Below, in pieces: positions 19,207-27,971 of a DNA stretch of 64,000 nt. The notes under the pieces were generated by a model, which saw nothing but the letters and a program-made list of their open reading frames with translations, made no database searches and was not told the origin of the DNA. The DNA comes from Pseudoalteromonas denitrificans DSM 6059 (GTDB taxonomy: Bacteria; Pseudomonadota; Gammaproteobacteria; Enterobacterales; Alteromonadaceae). Every line of letters begins with the position of its first letter. Within the stretch, counting starts at the first letter, position 1. The translations under genes were made by a program, and so were the position numbers. Location: assembly GCF_900112265.1 (NCBI RefSeq), contig NZ_FOLO01000017.1, positions 25,305 to 89,304 of the forward strand. Direction: 5' to 3'.

Positions 19207-20037
19207 ATGTACATCAATCCTAACTGGAGAATTTTAACCGTAGGTGATGGTGATTTATCATTTTCAGCTTCTTTATTAAATTATTACAAACCTAAAAAAT
19301 TGACGGCGACTATTTTTGATTCTCATAAAGTGTTAAATCAAAAATATGGCGATGAGTTTTTTCAAGTTTTGCAAAAGCAAGGTTGTGATGTACTGACCAA
19401 TTTTGATGTGACAAATAAAAATACTTGGTCACATTTAAAACCTCAAAATTATGATTTAGTTATATTTCAGTTTCCATTAATTCCTGCTTTTTCATCTAAA
19501 GAAGATTTTCAAAAGCAATGTAAAGATGTTAACCATCATATTTCTGTTAATACTTTAAATAGACATTTATTACGTCATTTTTTAGTTTATTCTTTTCGCT
19601 ATTTTTTAGACCCAAAAGGTGAAAACTTATGTTATATCACCTCTAAAGATGTGAAACCTTATAGAGAGTGGGATATTGAAAACGCGTTATTAATTGGGCT
19701 TAAGCCAAGTGATATGCCGATTAATTATTTGGGACAAATGAAGTTTGATATCAATAATTTTCCAGGTTACCGTATTCGCAACGTAGACAGAGATAAACAT
19801 GTTAAAGATACACAGGGGAATACCTATGTCTGGAGTAACAAAAACTATGAAACTTTAAATGAAAAGCTAACAATTCCTGATTATATAAACCCTGATTTAT
19901 CAGACAAATATTGTACTTATTGCCGTGTAGGGCCGTTTTTTTCGGATCAAGATAAAGTAGAACATTCGCATTCTAAACGTCATAAAAAAATGTCCGAATA
20001 CGAACAACAATGGCTACAAAGTTTAAATTTAGTTTAA
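19207..20037 (+). CDS. DUF2431/BMT5-like Rossmann-fold protein with C-terminal zinc finger
   Basis: The N-terminal half opens with RILTVGDGDLSFSASLL, the SAM-binding-type loop of the DUF2431 family, whose eukaryotic member BMT5 methylates N3 of a uridine in 25S rRNA. The C-terminus has CTYC, then two His in HSHSKRH, a C2H2-like zinc site. A GTG at 19117 would add 30 residues, but the domain starts right after ATG 19207 and a promoter lies between, so I use 276 residues. It stands alone, convergent with hrpB (1 bp apart). RNA methylation is inference from the family. Confidence 0.7.
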   Translation: MYINPNWRILTVGDGDLSFSASLLNYYKPKKLTATIFDSHKVLNQKYGDEFFQVLQKQGCDVLTNFDVTNKNTWSHLKPQNYDLVIFQFPLIPAFSSKEDFQKQCKDVNHHISVNTLNRHLLRHFLVYSFRYFLDPKGENLCYITSKDVKPYREWDIENALLIGLKPSDMPINYLGQMKFDINNFPGYRIRNVDRDKHVKDTQGNTYVWSNKNYETLNEKLTIPDYINPDLSDKYCTYCRVGPFFSDQDKVEHSHSKRHKKMSEYEQQWLQSLNLV

Positions 20038-20038
20038 G

Positions 20039-22477
20039 TTACATTTTACTCTTAACACGATTTGTTGCTTGAGCCGTTGAAGGGTCATCAGGCCAAAAAT
20101 GCTTTGGATATCTCCCCTTCATTTCTTTTTGAATTTCTTTATAGCTTCCTTGCCAAAAGGTGGATAAATCTTGTGTAAGTTGCAAAGGACGTTTTGCGGG
20201 GGATAACAGTTCCATCAATAAAGGTAGCTTTCCTTGTGCTAACATAGGAGTGTTTGCTAAACCAAATACCTCCTGCATGCGAACGGCTAACTTTGCAGGA
20301 CCATCTAGTTGATAGTTAATTCGAACATTAGAACCACTGGGTACTTTAATTCTAAAAGGCAATAAAATATCTAATGCACTTTGCATTTGCCAATCAAAAA
20401 TATTTTTTAATGCCTCATAATAATTGAATTTTTTTAACTGCTCTAACTTTTTAATATCCGTTAAATATGGCGCAAGCCAAATATCTAAACTCGCTAATAA
20501 ACAGTCTTTATTGATCTCACAATACTGATCAGGATAAAATTTAGCGGCCAAAAACATTCGTATAAATAACTGTTCAGCCTCTTTATTTTCTACAAATAAA
20601 TCTAATCCTCGTTTTTCAATTAAATCTAACCAGGCTGATGTTCTCAATCTTTGATCTATGCCTGCATGATTTTGTTTTGCTTCAACAGTGATTGCACCAA
20701 GCATAATACGGTTTTCATGAATAAATCGCCCTGCTTTTTCATCAAATTCACATACTTCTTTTTCATTAAATAAATGGGGTAAAGCTAATTCAAGTGAAAT
20801 CATGTCACAGGGAGTTGCGCTAAAAATTCGACTACCTTTTGCGCCACCCATTTGTGCAATAGCAATAAATTCATCATCATGCCAATAATTATCAGATAAA
20901 TCAGCTCCGGCACCATTTGCAAGTAAATATCCTTGGCCACGTTTTTTTGCAACTCTGTCAGGATAAGCCAAAGCTAATAATATATTTAAATGTGATAACG
21001 CTAATTCATGTACTGGTTTTAGTTTTAACCTTGATAACCAATAAGTTAATTGCTTTTTAAATACAGGGTGCGGGTTTGTCATTTGGCTATTAAGTGCCAC
21101 TGACAACTCATCACTGGTTTTTACTCTACTTTCAATTAAAGAAATTAAATACACCGCTAACAAGCTAATGCCAGGGTGGCTTGACTCTAATACCTCTGCT
21201 TTTATTAACATATGCGCTAATCGAATATCAGTGCCAAAGTTAAGTATTTTTTGACCTGTGTTGGTTAACTTACATTTTATGTCTGTTGCTTCAAGCATCA
21301 GCAATAATTTTTCAGCTTGTACTACTTGCCCTGAGCTTGGCATATCAAGCAAGCACAACTCATTTATATTAGCCCCCCATTGTTTTGCTTCTAATACAAA
21401 ATTACTGATATCAGAACTTAAAACTTCAGGTATATCATGAGTATTTCGACGCTCAAACGTTTGCCTTGAGCCTAACCTATATACGATACCTGCTTCAATT
21501 CTCCCTGCTCGTCCTGCTCTTTGCACCGCAGATGATTGCGAAATATTACTTGTAATTAGCTCAGTAACACCTGTTTTTAAATTAAATTTTGCGGCACGCT
21601 TTTTACCACTATCAATCACAATGCGAATACCTGAAATCGTTAAACTGGTTTCTGCCACATTAGTTGTTAATACAACTTTTCGTTTACCGATTTCTGCTGG
21701 TTTTATTGCCTGCTGCTGGATGTGTTTATTTTGCTCACCAAACAAGCTAAATACCGATACTGTTTCATCTAAATCAGTAAGGTTACGTGCGACAAAGTTA
21801 ATTTCTTTTTGCCCAGGTAAAAATACCAAAAGACTACCAGTTTGCTCTGCGAGTGCCTGTTTAATAATACGAGGAATTTGCGCTAACCAACGTGTTTCAT
21901 CCTTTAATGGGATATAAACTTCATTAATTGGAAAGCTTCGTCCCTCACTGGTAAGTACAGGGCAGATATGATCAAAAGATAATAGCTTTTCTGTGATATG
22001 TGTTGCATCTAAGGTCGCAGACATTATAAGTATTTTTAAGTCTTCACGTAGTGCTGATTGTGTTTCAAGTGCAAAGGCAAGTGCCATATCAGCTGCAATT
22101 GATCGCTCATGAAACTCGTCAAATATAATTAAATCTATGCCTGTTAGCTCGGGATCATTTTGCAACATGCGTGTTAGCATGCCTTCTGTGACAATTTCTA
22201 ATTTAGTCTGGGGGCTTACCTGTTTTTCCTGACGTATTCTGAGGCCGATACTTTGCCCCACATTCTCATTTTGACATTGAGCTAAATAACTCGCAATGTT
22301 ACGCGCTGCTAAACGCCTTGGCTCTAACATTATGATATGTTTAAAGTGATTATCTCTTATAAGTTGCAGTGGTAACCAAGTTGATTTACCGGCTCCAGGA
22401 GGTGCCTGTAAAAGCGCCATAGAATTATTGCTTAGTGTTTCAACTAATGAGGGATAAATTTCTTCAACAGGTAACAA
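20039..22477 (-). CDS. hrpB: ATP-dependent helicase HrpB
   Basis: The protein has 812 residues and is a DEAH/RHA-type helicase. It shows Walker A (PPGAGKSTWLPLQL), the DEFH box (IIFDEFHERS), the SAT motif (MSATLD), and motif VI (QRAGRAGR). The C-terminal HrpB-specific domain (PAKRPLQLTQDLSTFWQGSY) is complete. The start is a TTG; an ATG 13 nt upstream is in another frame. Cellular role of HrpB is poorly defined. It is divergent from lepB. Confidence 0.95.
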   Translation of the reverse strand: MLPVEEIYPSLVETLSNNSMALLQAPPGAGKSTWLPLQLIRDNHFKHIIMLEPRRLAARNIASYLAQCQNENVGQSIGLRIRQEKQVSPQTKLEIVTEGMLTRMLQNDPELTGIDLIIFDEFHERSIAADMALAFALETQSALREDLKILIMSATLDATHITEKLLSFDHICPVLTSEGRSFPINEVYIPLKDETRWLAQIPRIIKQALAEQTGSLLVFLPGQKEINFVARNLTDLDETVSVFSLFGEQNKHIQQQAIKPAEIGKRKVVLTTNVAETSLTISGIRIVIDSGKKRAAKFNLKTGVTELITSNISQSSAVQRAGRAGRIEAGIVYRLGSRQTFERRNTHDIPEVLSSDISNFVLEAKQWGANINELCLLDMPSSGQVVQAEKLLLMLEATDIKCKLTNTGQKILNFGTDIRLAHMLIKAEVLESSHPGISLLAVYLISLIESRVKTSDELSVALNSQMTNPHPVFKKQLTYWLSRLKLKPVHELALSHLNILLALAYPDRVAKKRGQGYLLANGAGADLSDNYWHDDEFIAIAQMGGAKGSRIFSATPCDMISLELALPHLFNEKEVCEFDEKAGRFIHENRIMLGAITVEAKQNHAGIDQRLRTSAWLDLIEKRGLDLFVENKEAEQLFIRMFLAAKFYPDQYCEINKDCLLASLDIWLAPYLTDIKKLEQLKKFNYYEALKNIFDWQMQSALDILLPFRIKVPSGSNVRINYQLDGPAKLAVRMQEVFGLANTPMLAQGKLPLLMELLSPAKRPLQLTQDLSTFWQGSYKEIQKEMKGRYPKHFWPDDPSTAQATNRVKSKM

Positions 22478-22664
22478 GGTTCTTCAACATGATATAAGAG
22501 TATTTAACTATTGTAACCAGATAGATAAGTGAGTTCATTATGAATTTGACCAAATCATCAATATACATATTTTGAAACACTTCAAGCCTGAACTTTTTAA
22601 CAGTTATATGGCCTACTAAGGTTAAGGTGTTAGGAAAACAAATAAAAAGTGGAGTATTAATTCT

Positions 22665-23324
22665 ATGAATAAAATAAAAGTATTTTGGAAGAATAACAGG
22701 CAGTTTGTTGTTTTTATTATTTTAATGTCAGTATTTAGAAGTGCTGTTGCCGATTGGTACACAGTGCCAACGGGATCAATGCAACCAACTATTAAAGAAG
22801 GTGACCGTATTGTTGTAAATAAAATGGCTTATGACTTAAGAGTGCCTTTTAGCCAAACATCTTTAATCAAAACTGGAGAGCCCCATCGAGGAGAAATAAT
22901 CGTATTTGAATCAAAAGCGGCACAAAACAGATTAATCAAACGTATTATCGGTTTACCTGGAGATAAAATAAGCCTGCAAAATGAAGCGTTATTTATCAAT
23001 GGCAATAAACTCAGTTACACAGTCACAATACAAAACAACCAAGAAATATTTGCAAATGAAACCATCAGTGGCCTCACACATAAAATTCGTATCGAAAAAA
23101 ATGCCAGTGATCGTCTAAGTAACTTTTCTGAAATAATAGTGCCTGAAGATCACTATTTAGTAATGGGTGATAACAGAAGAAATAGTGCTGATTCTCGTGT
23201 TTATGGCTTTGTTCCAAGGCATGAACTTAAAGGTAAGGCGACCACAATTGCATTCTCCCTGGATTATGATGACTATTATATTCCACGTGAAGACAGATTT
23301 TTAACTGATTTATACTCAGAGTAA
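22665..23324 (+). CDS. lepB: Signal peptidase I
   Basis: This S26 serine peptidase of 219 residues has one N-terminal membrane segment (about 13-29), the catalytic Ser38 in TGSMQPT, the general-base Lys92 in RLIKRIIGLPGDK, and the box GDNRRNSADSR. It removes signal peptides of exported proteins. It is shorter than enterobacterial LepB (324 residues, two membrane segments). It does not sit beside lepA/rnc here, so it may be a second copy. Confidence 0.92.
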   Translation: MNKIKVFWKNNRQFVVFIILMSVFRSAVADWYTVPTGSMQPTIKEGDRIVVNKMAYDLRVPFSQTSLIKTGEPHRGEIIVFESKAAQNRLIKRIIGLPGDKISLQNEALFINGNKLSYTVTIQNNQEIFANETISGLTHKIRIEKNASDRLSNFSEIIVPEDHYLVMGDNRRNSADSRVYGFVPRHELKGKATTIAFSLDYDDYYIPREDRFLTDLYSE

Positions 23325-23359
23325 AAATATTTAAAACTTAAAAATGTAAAAATGAGTTT

Positions 23360-23398
23360 TCCATCATTAATGGCTAGTTTAACGCCTCCAATGATGGA
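23360..23398 (+). terminator. Hairpin downstream of lepB
   Basis: A perfect 9-bp stem (TCCATCATT / AATGATGGA) encloses a 21-nt loop. A T-rich stretch follows about 12 nt later. The long loop makes terminator function uncertain. Confidence 0.35.
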
Positions 23399-23452
23399 GT
23401 TAAAACGTCTTATTTTTACATTAGAAAGAACATCAATAAAAATTTTTTATAT

Positions 23453-24121
23453 CTATTTAGCCTTTTTTATCAAAATCTTTTGACAAGATTCATGTTTAAA
23501 TAAGTCAGCTAAATAAGCTGTGATCCTTGGGAATTCAGGCACTAAGTTAAATCCTTCAGGAAGTGTCGTTAAATAATGGATCATAGGTGCAACTAATGCA
23601 TCTGCAATAGATAATTGCTCATTATTCAAAATACCATTGTGACTTGCCAGCTCATTAGATATCACATTTAGCGCATTTCGAACTTCGGGTAATGCTGCTT
23701 TTGCAACATCAAGTCGAACTTCACCATTTTCACCTTTAGGGAAAGCAAATTCAATTAGAAAGTGTCTTAAGATTGCTTTATCTATATCAATAGAAGCAAT
23801 GGCACAAAATGCATCGTGATAAGCTGATTTTTTCGCTTCATCAAATTGAACTGAATTCCCTTCAAAGTTGTTATCTAAATAACGACATATAGAAGCGGTT
23901 TCAGATAATTCAAAGTCATTATGCAATAAAACAGGAATTTTGCCATAGGGGTGTAATTTAAAATGTTGATCACTTTTAAACGCTACTGACTTATTTTTAT
24001 ATTCAAAACCAAAGGTATATGGGATATTTTTTTCTTCACAAATCAACATTACCGTACGTACAAAATTAGATCTTTCTAAACCAAAAATATGCACAGTTTG
24101 TTTATTAATATTTGCGTTCAT
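23453..24121 (-). CDS. Glutathione S-transferase family protein
   Basis: The protein has 222 residues: an N-terminal thioredoxin-like domain (about 10-85, with the cis-Pro in GKIPVLLH and ELSETASICRYLD) and a C-terminal all-helical domain with SIADALVAPMIHYL. It is divergent from a TetR gene across 115 bp containing a perfect operator-like palindrome, so it is probably the regulator's target. Substrate unknown; detoxification of electrophiles is inference. Confidence 0.85.
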   Translation of the reverse strand: MNANINKQTVHIFGLERSNFVRTVMLICEEKNIPYTFGFEYKNKSVAFKSDQHFKLHPYGKIPVLLHNDFELSETASICRYLDNNFEGNSVQFDEAKKSAYHDAFCAIASIDIDKAILRHFLIEFAFPKGENGEVRLDVAKAALPEVRNALNVISNELASHNGILNNEQLSIADALVAPMIHYLTTLPEGFNLVPEFPRITAYLADLFKHESCQKILIKKAK

Positions 24122-24168
24122 TTTCTCTTTCCTGTGTTATTAATTACCATTAATTTAAACTGAAACAG

Positions 24169-24188
24169 AATATGTTCAAGAACATATT
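24169..24188. promoter_or_regulatory. Probable TetR operator
   Basis: A perfect palindrome, AATATGTTCAAGAACATATT (9-bp arms, 2-bp centre), sits midway between the divergent GST and TetR genes. The size and symmetry fit a TetR-family dimer site controlling both genes. Confidence 0.65.
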
Positions 24189-24236
24189 TTAAAAATATGA
24201 CATACTTTTCTTATATTAAAATTCAGAGTAAAAATC

Positions 24237-24779
24237 ATGGCTTGGAGCAAGCAACATAAGCAAAAAACAAAAGAAAAAATTCTGCTCAGCGCTGCAAAGC
24301 TATTTGCTAACAATAGCTTTGATAGAGTTTCAATAGACCAAATAATGAAAGAAGCGCAATTAACGCGCGGCGCTTTTTATAGTCATTTCAAATCAAAAAG
24401 TGACTTATATTCTCAGTCAATTATTAAAGGTGCTGATGCGGCACAAATTAGAAAACCACTTAATAGCAATATTAATTTAACTCATATCGCACAATATTAT
24501 TTAAGTCAATCTCACAGGGATGAGCAAGATAAACAACCTTGTCCATTGGCTTCTTTAGTATCTGATATTTCACAACAAGACAAAACAATCCAAGATACTT
24601 ATACCCAACTATTTAAGGGCTTTGTTAAACAAGCCAATATTCATACAAAAGATCAACAAAAAGCATTGCAAAGTGCGGTATTAATGGTTGGAGGTTTAGC
24701 CATTTCAAGGGCATTAAGTGACAAAACATTAAGTGATGACCTTTTACTCGCTTGCCAAAAAGCCATCACTGAATTTTAG
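24237..24779 (+). CDS. TetR/AcrR family transcriptional regulator
   Basis: The protein has 180 residues. The N-terminal helix-turn-helix (about 10-55) reads KEKILLSAAKLFANNSFDRVSIDQIMKEA, then LTRGAFYSHFKSKSDLY. The C-terminal ligand-binding domain contains CPLASLVSDIS, as in TetR proteins related to YxaF/LmrA types. It probably represses itself and the divergent GST gene through the palindrome at 24169-24188. Confidence 0.88.
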   Translation: MAWSKQHKQKTKEKILLSAAKLFANNSFDRVSIDQIMKEAQLTRGAFYSHFKSKSDLYSQSIIKGADAAQIRKPLNSNINLTHIAQYYLSQSHRDEQDKQPCPLASLVSDISQQDKTIQDTYTQLFKGFVKQANIHTKDQQKALQSAVLMVGGLAISRALSDKTLSDDLLLACQKAITEF

Positions 24780-24783
24780 ATAT

Positions 24784-25971
24784 TTATTTTTTACGGGCTA
24801 ATTTAAAGCTGATCGATACACACATGGCAATGAGCAATAAACTTGTCCAAATCGTGCTTTGAAAACCAAACTTTTGATACAATAATCCAGACAAAATAGT
24901 GCCAAATAATCTACCACCTGCATTTGCCATATAATAAAAACCGACATCTAATGAGGCATTCTCATTATTTGCATAATGTACTATCAAAAAAGAATGTACC
25001 GCTGAGTTAATCGCAAAAACAATTGCAAAAAACAGTAGACCTATGACAACAACATTTTGTGCCGACAACCCCAAGTAACTCGCAACTATCATGCTCAGGG
25101 GCGCAACCAATAAGGCAGTGGCACTTTTAACCGCTGTTTTAGCATTCGGGTGCTGGATTTTAAATCCAAGCAGTTTTGGTGAAAGTGATTGCACTATGCC
25201 ATATAAAATGACCCAGGCTGCCATTAAAATACCCACTGAGCCATGCTGCCATTTAAGCTCTGAAATTAAAAATACCGGTAAAGCGACAACAAACCATACA
25301 TCTCGTGCACTAAATAAAAAAAACCTTGCAGCTGACAGTAGATTTATTGAACTACTTTTAGAAAAAAGTTCATTGAATTTAGCCTTATACTTTTTAGCTT
25401 TTAAGCTAGATTTTAAATTTAAAACACACAGTAGCGTGACTAAGGATAATCCTAAAACCATTAAATAAAGTGAGTTTTGATAACCAAATACACTTAATAA
25501 TAACCCGCCTAAAAAGAAACCAACTCCCTTTAACGCATTTTTAGAGCCAGTTAATAAACTCACCCATTTAAATAAAGTTGAACCATCTTCTTCAGGCACT
25601 AATTGCTTAATCGCTGTTTTAGCACTCATTTTATTTAAGTCTTTAGCAATACCCGATATTGCTTGCATAATCATAACAAAAGCAACACTCAGCCATTGTG
25701 TTTGTGCTAATAAACTAAGGGCCAAAATTTGTAGTGCTAAACCACTAAATAAAGTGCTCTTTAAACCAAAACGAGCACCTAACCAGCCGCCAAATAAATT
25801 GGTGATGATGCCAAAAAATTCATAAAATAAAAATAACGAGGCAACTTCTAAAGGGCTATAACCTAGCTGATGAAAATACAAAACCACCAGCATGCGAAGT
25901 GCACCATCCGTTAGTGTGAATCCCCAGTACGCTGTTGTGATCCACATATAATCTTTAATACTTTGTTTCAT
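24784..25971 (-). CDS. arsJ: Organoarsenical efflux MFS transporter ArsJ
   Basis: The protein has 395 residues and about 12 membrane helices. The N-terminus (DYMWITTAYWGFTLTDGALRMLVVLYFHQLG) is typical of ArsJ, which exports 1-arseno-3-phosphoglycerate made by the partner GAPDH from arsenate. Together they detoxify As(V) without reduction. The order arsR-gapdh-arsJ supports this. The first 14 codons and the region before them are repeated twice upstream (98-bp period), separating arsJ from gapdh by 209 bp. Confidence 0.9.
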   Translation of the reverse strand: MKQSIKDYMWITTAYWGFTLTDGALRMLVVLYFHQLGYSPLEVASLFLFYEFFGIITNLFGGWLGARFGLKSTLFSGLALQILALSLLAQTQWLSVAFVMIMQAISGIAKDLNKMSAKTAIKQLVPEEDGSTLFKWVSLLTGSKNALKGVGFFLGGLLLSVFGYQNSLYLMVLGLSLVTLLCVLNLKSSLKAKKYKAKFNELFSKSSSINLLSAARFFLFSARDVWFVVALPVFLISELKWQHGSVGILMAAWVILYGIVQSLSPKLLGFKIQHPNAKTAVKSATALLVAPLSMIVASYLGLSAQNVVVIGLLFFAIVFAINSAVHSFLIVHYANNENASLDVGFYYMANAGGRLFGTILSGLLYQKFGFQSTIWTSLLLIAMCVSISFKLARKK

Positions 25972-26180
25972 ACCGACTCTTTAAAATTAAACAACGGAAC
26001 TTTAATAAAATAAACTTTTACAAATACAACAGACATGACTCATATATAATCTTTAATGCTTTGTTTCGTACCGACTCTTTAAAATTAAACAACGGAACTT
26101 TACTAAAATAAACCTTTCAAGATACAGCTGATGTGATCCACATATAATCTTTAATACTTTGTTTCATACCGACTCTTTAA
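25931..26180. repeat. 98-bp tandem repeat, about 2.5 copies, between gapdh and arsJ
   Basis: The marker TATAATCTTTAAT recurs at 25947, 26045 and 26143, an exact 98-bp period. Each unit holds the arsJ start region (first 10-14 codons) and its leader. Only the copy at 25971 leads into the full gene; the 26045 copy has ACG instead of ATG and the 26143 copy ends early. Confidence 0.9.
26117..26167 (-). CDS. 16-codon duplicated arsJ leader minigene
   Basis: This frame lies in the gapdh-proximal repeat copy, 13 bp after the gapdh stop. It encodes 16 residues beginning MKQSIKDYMWIT, identical to the first 12 of ArsJ, then diverges and stops at TGA. It is probably a remnant of the original arsJ start, but it may still be translated. 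Confidence 0.45.
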   Translation of the reverse strand: MKQSIKDYMWITSAVS

Positions 26181-27185
26181 CTAATGAGTTTGTTGCTCAA
26201 TTAAATCAACAATATCTTGCATACGACTCACATAGTTCATTTCATTGTCGTACCATGCTAAAACTTTAACCATCGTTTTATTAATTACTTGAGTAGATAA
26301 ACCATCAACAATCGCACTATGCTGATCGCCAACAAAATCAACAGAAACAAGTGGACGATATTCAATATCTAAAATACCTTTTAACTCGCCTTTTTTTGCA
26401 TCATCAAATAATTGATTAATTTGTTCAATTGAAGTTTCTTTTTCAGTTTCTATTACTAAATCAACTAACGAACCACTGAGTAAAGGCACACGTACAGCTA
26501 ACCCATCAAGTTTACCTTGAAGCTCTGGAAATATTGTCATAATTGCAGTTGTTGATCCTGAACTAGTTGGAATTAACGACTCCCCGCATGCACGGGCTCT
26601 GCGTAAATCTTTGTGTGCTTTATCAACAATTGTTTGAGTATTAGTAATATCGTGAATCGTTGTCATAGAACCATGCTTTATACCTACAGATTCTTTTAAT
26701 ACTTTAATCACAGGAGCCAAACAATTGGTAGTACAAGAAGCCGCAGTGATCACATTATGTAAGTGAGTATCATAATCTTGATGATTTACGCCATAAACTA
26801 AATTAATTGCCCCATCATCTTTAACTGGGCATGAAACCAATACTTTTTTTAAGCCTTTATTTAATAAGTTTTGAAATAATGCAGATTTTCGATATTTACC
26901 AGAACACTCAATTAATAAGTCTATATTATCGACTGGTAAATCACTTAATTCGGATAAGGTCATGATTTTAATACTCTGATCTTTTATTAACACCTCAGAG
27001 TCAGACGCTGTAACTTCATTGTCTTTAAAGCGCCCTTGCACTGAATCAAAAGCTAATAAATGCGCAACTGTTTTAGCATCACAAGCAGGATCATTAATAT
27101 ATACAATTTCATGTGCGCCTTGTGATATTAATAAACGCGCAAGTAACTTCCCCATACGACCAAAACCATTAATAGCAACTTTCAT
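26181..27185 (-). CDS. ArsJ-associated glyceraldehyde-3-phosphate dehydrogenase
   Basis: The protein has 334 residues, with the NAD-binding Rossmann motif (INGFGRMGK) and catalytic Cys151 in AASCTTNCLAP. Sitting between arsR and arsJ, it is the dedicated GAPDH that uses arsenate in place of phosphate to make 1-arseno-3-phosphoglycerate, the ArsJ substrate. It starts 9 bp after arsR, so the two are cotranscribed. A housekeeping glycolytic role is less likely because of the context. Confidence 0.9.
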   Translation of the reverse strand: MKVAINGFGRMGKLLARLLISQGAHEIVYINDPACDAKTVAHLLAFDSVQGRFKDNEVTASDSEVLIKDQSIKIMTLSELSDLPVDNIDLLIECSGKYRKSALFQNLLNKGLKKVLVSCPVKDDGAINLVYGVNHQDYDTHLHNVITAASCTTNCLAPVIKVLKESVGIKHGSMTTIHDITNTQTIVDKAHKDLRRARACGESLIPTSSGSTTAIMTIFPELQGKLDGLAVRVPLLSGSLVDLVIETEKETSIEQINQLFDDAKKGELKGILDIEYRPLVSVDFVGDQHSAIVDGLSTQVINKTMVKVLAWYDNEMNYVSRMQDIVDLIEQQTH

Positions 27186-27194
27186 TTTAAATCC

Positions 27195-27527
27195 TTATTC
27201 ACAACAACTTATTTTAAATTGATTAATATCAGCACAACATAGCTCATCATTTACTAGTTGTTTTTTCAATATATCGAGAACTGCAAGTTTATCAGCTGGC
27301 AACTGATTGTTTATTTCATAATAACGCCAGGTACCTGAACGGCTTACAGTCACCACTTCTGCATTTTTTAAATACGTTAAATGCCGACTGATCATGCTTT
27401 GCTGTAATGCCAAACTAGAAACTAGGTCACATACACATACTTTTTGATTATTTAACAATATATTTAAAATTCTAAGCCGAACGGGCTCACTGCACGTTTT
27501 ATAAAATTGTGATATTTTTTCCAACAT
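27195..27527 (-). CDS. arsR: ArsR-family arsenic-responsive repressor
   Basis: The protein has 110 residues with a winged helix-turn-helix. The metal motif CVCDL (C31, C33) is the classic As(III) site in the DNA-recognition region, and further cysteines lie at the C-terminus (LCCAD, SCCE). It heads the gapdh-arsJ operon and probably represses it through the inverted repeat adjoining its own start codon. Confidence 0.92.
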   Translation of the reverse strand: MLEKISQFYKTCSEPVRLRILNILLNNQKVCVCDLVSSLALQQSMISRHLTYLKNAEVVTVSRSGTWRYYEINNQLPADKLAVLDILKKQLVNDELCCADINQFKISCCE

Positions 27528-27555
27528 CTGTATATACGGATAAGCAAATATACAG
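27528..27555. promoter_or_regulatory. Probable ArsR operator
   Basis: An inverted repeat, CTGTATAT and ATATACAG separated by 12 nt, begins directly upstream of the arsR start codon, between arsR and the divergent ABM gene. The position suits autorepression. Confidence 0.5.
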
Positions 27556-27629
27556 TTATTCTATTGAAAATATTTATTACTGCAATTACTATTTTTAAAT
27601 ATATTTAATTAAAATCTTAAGTTTTTAAT

Positions 27630-27944
27630 ATGACATTAATTGCAACGACGCCAAAGCCGCCTTATTACGCTGTAATTTTTAGCTCAACGCTCACCAAAAC
27701 ACATGAAGGTTATGCAGATATGGCCGACAAAATGATGGAACTTGCTCTACAGCAACCTGGTTTTTTAGGAGTAGAGTCTGCAAGGGAAGCATTAGGCATT
27801 ACGGTGTCATATTGGCAAGATTTAGAATCAATAAAAAATTGGAAGAATAATATAGAACATTTAAAAGCGCAAAAATTAGGTTACGAAAAATGGTACGCTA
27901 GTTATAAAACAAGAATCTCTAAAGTTGAACGTGACTACGAATAA
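27630..27944 (+). CDS. Antibiotic biosynthesis monooxygenase (ABM) family protein
   Basis: The protein has 104 residues with a ferredoxin-like dimeric alpha-beta fold: YYAVIFSSTL strand, helix, GFLGVESAREA, then ITVSYWQDLESIKNWKNN. Such small proteins are cofactor-free monooxygenases or heme-degrading-like enzymes; the substrate is not known. It is divergent from arsR, so it could share the ArsR operator; this is inference. Confidence 0.75.
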   Translation: MTLIATTPKPPYYAVIFSSTLTKTHEGYADMADKMMELALQQPGFLGVESAREALGITVSYWQDLESIKNWKNNIEHLKAQKLGYEKWYASYKTRISKVERDYE

Positions 27945-27971
27945 TATTTATTTTGATAAAAGACATAAACA

